Assembly: GCA_001724265.1 (NCBI GenBank)
Contig: MEDY01000117.1
Span: 1 to 64,000 of the forward strand
DNA: 64,000 nt
Direction of reading: 5' to 3'
DNA from: Rhizaria sp. SCN 62-66
Taxonomy: Eukaryota; Rhizaria, unplaced
Shown: positions 62,301 to 64,000 of the stretch, piece after piece
Layout of the letters: each line of letters opens with the position of its first letter
Numbering within the stretch: the stretch's first letter is position 1
Notes under the pieces: model-generated
Seen by the model: the letters and a program-made list of their open reading frames with translations, nothing else
What the model was told of the DNA's origin: nothing
Database searches by the model: none
Translations under genes and position numbers: made by a program

Positions 62301-64000
62301 ACAGGCCGCCGGACGCTGCATTCGCAGTGGATCTAGAGCTAGAGCTGGAGCTTGGGGCGAGCGTGGTCGCGGAGGTGGCAGCGGCAGAGGCGGCGGCGGG
62401 GGTGGCACGCAACAGCGTGGACATGAGAGACAGCGTCAGCTCAGCGGTCTGCGGACCGCGTGCCAGTGCTGCAAACGGAGACATCGCGTTGCTAGCGCAA
62501 GCGCCCTCGGTGGTGATGTAAGTACCTTGGGCGCGTGTGTAAGTGCGCTTGCAGATGAACCCGGCAAGCGCCGCGTGAGCCAGCAGCAGCCAGCGCGCGG
62601 CGCGGGCGCGGGGGCGCGCGGCCACGCCTGCGCGCGCCCGCGGCAGCAGCACGTAGCCCGTGGGCAGCGCCGCAGAGGACGCCGCGGCCTCACTTTGCTG
62701 GATGGCCTGACTTTCGGGGCGGTAGAGGCGCGGCAGCATGAGCAGGCCGGACGGGTCCTGGCTCTCGGCCAGGGTCTCCGCGGCCGCCAGCGCGGCCACG
62801 AGCGCGGCGCTCTCGCCGTCGCCGGCGCTGGCGCTGGCGTCGTCGTCGTAGCAGTCGGCGGCGGCGGAGGCGTCGGGGTCCGTGTCCGGCAGAGTGGAGA
62901 TGAGCAGGTCGACGACCTCGGTCGCGGCGGACTCGGCAGTGAGGCCACCGGCCGCAACGCCGGTCGCCGTCGCAGCAGAAGCACCAGTTGAGCCACTGCT
63001 ATTGCTGTTGCTGTCGAGCGCAGAGACGGAGGCGGCGACCGTGGCCATGACTGAGTAGAGCCCGGCGCACGCCCACAAGCACACGGTGTCGCTGCCGGCG
63101 TCGCTCGCGTCCAGACGCTCGGCGAGGAAGTTAAGCCGCTCGTCCACGAAGTTAGGCCGTGTCGCATCATCAGCAGCAGCCGCGGCGGGATCGGCATGGA
63201 AGCAGACGCGCGGGCGGGCAACGAGGGGCGCAAACGACGCTGCAGCTGCCGGCAACAGCTCGATCGTGCAACCCGAATTCGCGGTCGGATTGGGGCCGTT
63301 GTAGAGCGTGGGAGGGATCACGGTGCATGCGCGCGTGGCAGCGGACGCGGCGGCGGCGGCGCGGGCCGCACGCAGCGCCGCCGCCGCAGGGCCACGGGCG
63401 CCAGCATCCACGGCGCCAGAGCCGCGTCCGCTGCCCGCGCCGTTGTTCTGGCAGAGGGCGGCAGGCAGCGCGGCGGCGGCGGCTGCGGGCGACGGGGCGT
63501 AGGCGCGGACTGCGGCAACGAGCGCAGGGAAAGCCGGGTCGAGCAGGGGCAGCGCGGCGAGGCTGTTGCGGGTCGCCACGGGCACCAGCGGCTCGCGGTC
63601 ACCGCCAGCGGCGGCGAAGCTGCCCTCGGGATGCGAGTTGCTGTAGGACGTCATGTCGACGGGGTCGAGCAGCGAGAGCAGGAGCACGTGCAGGTCCGCG
63701 AAGGTCTTGTTCGCGGTCGCCGCCGGGTAAAACGACAGACGCAGCGGCTGAGAAGACGGCGCGAAAGCGGTGTGTGCATTCAGAGTGACCGTGAGCAGGC
63801 CGAGCAGGTGCATGTTGTTGACGCAGTCGGCGGCAAAGGACGCCAGCGAGGCGGCCGCAACGGGGGCCAGGATGTGGGTGCGCACGGTCTCGGCCACCAA
63901 CGCGCTCACCGCCGAAATCGTAGTCGCACTCATAGCCTCGGTCGCAGAAGCAGAGGCAGAGGCAGAGGGAGTGGCAGTGGGGTTGGGCACAGTGAGGGCG
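53365..64000 (-). CDS. LTN1: Giant listerin-type RING E3 ubiquitin ligase, N-terminus outside the window
   Basis: The frame is open from the right edge to TAA at 53367-53365, about 3,545 residues without an intron; it enters from beyond 64000. Listerin (LTN1/Rkr1) ubiquitinates nascent chains stuck on 60S subunits in ribosome-associated quality control. The assignment rests on the last 70 residues: a RING with CPICFSTVHV, then SCHTCAAAFHANCLLTWF, then STCPMCRALF at the very C-terminus, in the order and spacing of LTN1, preceded by RHRLEGIEACPICF, which resembles the LTN1 junction. The rest is HEAT-like helical sequence diluted by Ala, Ser, Gly and Val tracts, so at more than 3,500 residues it is about twice the usual 1,600-1,800. 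Conserved N-terminal listerin sequence is not recognisable by eye. Another C-terminal RING protein cannot be excluded. Confidence 0.85.
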   Translation of the reverse strand, partial: ALTVPNPTATPSASASASATEAMSATTISAVSALVAETVRTHILAPVAAASLASFAADCVNNMHLLGLLTVTLNAHTAFAPSSQPLRLSFYPAATANKTFADLHVLLLSLLDPVDMTSYSNSHPEGSFAAAGGDREPLVPVATRNSLAALPLLDPAFPALVAAVRAYAPSPAAAAAALPAALCQNNGAGSGRGSGAVDAGARGPAAAALRAARAAAAASAATRACTVIPPTLYNGPNPTANSGCTIELLPAAAASFAPLVARPRVCFHADPAAAAADDATRPNFVDERLNFLAERLDASDAGSDTVCLWACAGLYSVMATVAASVSALDSNSNSSGSTGASAATATGVAAGGLTAESAATEVVDLLISTLPDTDPDASAAADCYDDDASASAGDGESAALVAALAAAETLAESQDPSGLLMLPRLYRPESQAIQQSEAAASSAALPTGYVLLPRARAGVAARPRARAARWLLLAHAALAGFICKRTYTRAQGTYITTEGACASNAMSPFAALARGPQTAELTLSLMSTLLRATPAAASAAATSATTLAPSSSSSSRSTANAASGGLFTATLRLLLTPGSAAAAASASAASSSEPIAGAAAANQAVAAAAEALTGALRCHGLFPAASARVAARLQRVAGGGFALTRSRSRDVDGNEDEDEDEDEDGDDSEDDDDDDDGYYYNVSTTSFGRSAAARAAAVTGVHPAALPAIITALTPIIAAAALNGAHKSSDNIAAVTAANALLASLITTQWTAPDPALRAAAAAAVAAAAAAAPTGALPAAALAAAARPLAAHLTRAELHCHPALPLLPIAAAATTSASASAVTVGAGSGAFASSTVSASAAVWALVPHLRDMPRRDRVLLTTLATLASASSGSSAVGTEGGDVEAEAGLGAAAPALLPQKMWGEAWVARAAALLAAAAAASAGHSGEAGVGLAGDGERAHCESFTHTGADTKVRDTAVCGGEAAPAWATVLAALLPPRAYVLALLAGAQGAIPRALLTALSSNTNIDGTAAASSSLASPLSTVPADGAVVPVSPACALECAARLRALHGPVWRAVLLGLGLPRVLAAAAASNANSSFGASAVSYAVAPAMVLADLIAMEAVINVTTAATEPAAALTAATTVAVTADSGSQAVPLLPALSPVVDSRSTAAIVSSTSSSGATAALGSVVARILTAGEHAASPAAVAAAAAAASTAAAAASAAAPAPVLAAALSLLSPANPLNSGLAAAALAGAALPTAAASERAAAGAPAHPLPLPPLTAAASAPSLAAFATAAAAATGAAGAAGWMPCSAAATVALAANALWAMAGATAFNNAVRDHETAAVTTDTPLLFHSYARCDTATAGASEGLKSVTVASVSNGVIPPARLPAFAPLLALLQGVGVLANNTAVISCSSSSSAVCSESNPLGAAFAPVAVILAVAARPFAAASAAAALRPPVSGSVSGSGSGSGSGFGANNTASAPPAAVVAAETLLLEDLQTYLPAKYRRVDGRAVVTKGLTAALANAGADSDADADASTETLTEAADGDGWWLPDGGNEYYGSDQFDDAGELLPNARACGGRRRVAPLTAVANAAAVASRFLNSSGNSNSAVAAVAAAEDCAVAAMSRARDAAQSAAAEALSKSSRVSSAELAASAREAYVAAVKAGVVAANSGNIDVDSVVATVTAVTAAASTNVAIVSVAAATAAAAKLPSRAAAAALARVAAAIAGESKCLPSALSKNPLDARIAVAHALLRLLQTLSASAARATAAPSASVAAALAAVVTVIFTSAAELHRTASSVSVAANNDADAIDAAAGEGILVPAGSLLSVSAAGSSFTGFAAHSYTAPSALAVAAGSAFGASLLPTGTAAVAAALAAAPAAAALCTRARNDAAARALLLALAAFTTLPASIQSLASASGEGATGQSVAKALVQSGSAAALSRAPLLSTVGACAHAPLHRVLRSLYATSPAASPSHTPTAAAAAAVIGSSASSDAANAVSAAVSESEGDAAALLLWQCPVAIPSPFSQATAALTVTALTVTGLTVTASGGNSVAAPLTSAAVAVGTLLSHFTSSSSSSATGETATALPAAVLAAVAPSNSNSSAASTATPVDTLIALLAHPAAALAAGVAWPLLRLVLPTVAAAAVSSAASASAAPSKRAGRYLPHALRRLALYRPAPGPLGETAKLRTATSSSAAVAAAASAALTARGGRGGALSAAAAAAAQAEADAAAEAGVGAGDGNAYGGGVAASYYWGVAAGVAVGTAEASQDAAGKTGDADGSGEGLALPGLTLASDSNSAATAAASAADGNGGDDDLISNPMYASLLSPADAAANAAPLSAPEAATPSAAASATSAGASASVSTAGNEADAPYYPAAVLPPWCLARAYLLACAAVIELASATSATSAFSAGDAATATAAAASDARRWLLAPALPLRLPTDAPLHRLLAEATEHVTVSYSRRALACAFPHAALVAAAQSVVVAAAAEAGLAAEATAAEAAAAEAAAATATAEVVDGSDSDDADAEADAGADAEKVESGLWSSARAALGSAAASVRSAASAVAAAVSSGLAGGAGAGAGCGRCGHAGCVAAAAAAAVEAAAPASVVMMLGIDVALGKTAHALPDYSCAADTAGAITTDSVECKDGDCDAGDDDAVAALCSGLNNNDGRDTDDYSYDSGIDHDEDAPWGAVLLDSLLGTVPTALTVAAAPQLPHGSHEVASQHSHAASVAALAQAAPNAPCDVTLSSPAAVAAAVAANTAGAVGVARTAVTLLSLHAGAVAPTDASMGYFAISYRESLAAHRAATQSVSTESSVAGWEAGAWRWHWPLLLASGSVAARLLRSVAVGTGLGPRWTALSGAITAATETMAARGSRSAAAKARRARAKTASKRKGGRGGVVVANVASSPSSSDDDDDSEGDDDSIRLDVTSMTALLYNSHTACTAAPEAAGLARAPLAVAVAEPTGVKNTDDSTETAAPAVVALADGALPPRASAAAANASSAGSGSGSSASRGARLRPAAAAAAAAAAATALACGAPSPAAAARLAKLRAQEAELVFQTQFFGPVAWRVLLALALSDPAAARATANATSAFAVAHLRLLAAANPRLLASRSNAGAGASGGAGASDADVAVASPSLLMARAFAPLVLTAKAQAAAATARLGLHGAAPDAAAATLLEPTLRRLGGAGAAAGIAARAAAAAAVADADAAFAVFCQDGLYDAAIATVAVVERAKVAAALLAATAAGDNNASYKCLTPLLPPVSAANAALAAAAAAAAASSGPAATWWSSATPSHRSGSSNSGFASYSISGAPTSIPSAPMLRAVYATGGAASAVRKAAKAFGLTPKPMALRAPTHVSAAAAAAAAAAAADEGGTGLSAEAEALLTKFTGSAAGAAGNDGDVVLCLTLRPTPGFPFQASGLAAAAGVAVSMTHAVGRAMLAAAVGAADASASAVSSDAGGDDRGSSSGSEVSAALGASFVLRARLAVVKTLMRGATAPGEGAPLLRALQVWAGVVRHRLEGIEACPICFSTVHVSGSSSGAAARVVALPSLSCHTCAAAFHANCLLTWFESSGHSTCPMCRALF

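Noticed and set aside
1-64000. tRNA (especially a CUA suppressor), rRNA, snRNA, CRISPR, insertion-sequence or viral genes
   Set aside because: Reading both strands by eye showed no cloverleaf, repeat-spacer array, transposase or viral motif; a covariance search was not possible here.

Overview
This window is nuclear DNA from a very GC-rich unicellular eukaryote. The evidence is a set of interrupted genes with short AT-rich GT-AG introns, a eukaryotic ribosomal protein (uL16), a spliceosomal DEAH helicase (Prp22/DHX8), a TOR-complex WD40 protein (LST8), EB1, EHD, the UFM1-conjugating enzyme UFC1, and a C-terminal RING E3 of the listerin type. UFC1 argues against typical fungi. A protein with sperm-tail PG-rich (SHIPPO) repeats argues for a flagellated cell. 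I cannot name the species or lineage. Coding DNA is pushed towards GCN and GGN codons, so many proteins are swollen with Ala, Gly, Ser or Gln tracts. Introns and intergenic stretches are much richer in AT.

The most important observation is that UAG looks like a sense codon, most probably glutamine, while UAA and UGA are the terminators. Six in-frame UAGs lie inside five otherwise intact genes: an ICME-like hydrolase (5853-5855), a SHIPPO/IQ protein (14577-14579), EB1 (41043-41045, inside the conserved EBH helix), an RRM/poly-Q protein (43406-43408 and 46937-46939, both inside CAG/CAA runs) and UFC1 (53053-53055, flanked by CAA). None of the 17 genes needs UAG as its terminator: 9 end in TAA and 8 in TGA. 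A second oddity is the intron donor, which is GTACGT in 12 of 17 introns and GTACG in 15 of 17, instead of the usual GTAAGT.

Layout, left to right: an Ala-rich protein cut by the left edge (+, 1-3077); ICME-like alpha/beta hydrolase (-, 3436-6032); EHD ATPase (+, 7633-9787); SHIPPO/IQ protein (-, 10416-14696); Prp22/DHX8 helicase (+, 15166-19157); C2-jacalin protein 1 (-, 19511-21480); small two-helix membrane protein (+, 21912-22447); coiled-coil Ala/Gly-rich protein (+, 23584-26646); C2-jacalin protein 2 (+, 27321-29110); ribosomal protein uL16 (-, 29955-30760); FAAH-type amidase (+, 31352-33409); giant dual-specificity phosphatase (-, 34115-39818); EB1 (-, 40479-42439); RRM/poly-Q protein (+, 43277-48061); LST8 (+, 50945-52004); UFC1 (+, 52379-53076); giant listerin-type E3 (-, 53365-64000, cut by the right edge).

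The genes are ordinary dispersed housekeeping and cytoskeletal genes with no operon logic. Neighbours are mostly convergent or divergent, with gaps of 0.3-2.9 kb. Two functional themes recur: membrane and lipid or protein surface biology (EHD, the two C2-jacalin proteins, amidase, hydrolase) and microtubule/flagellum biology (EB1, SHIPPO protein). I found no tRNA, rRNA, CRISPR array, transposase or viral gene.
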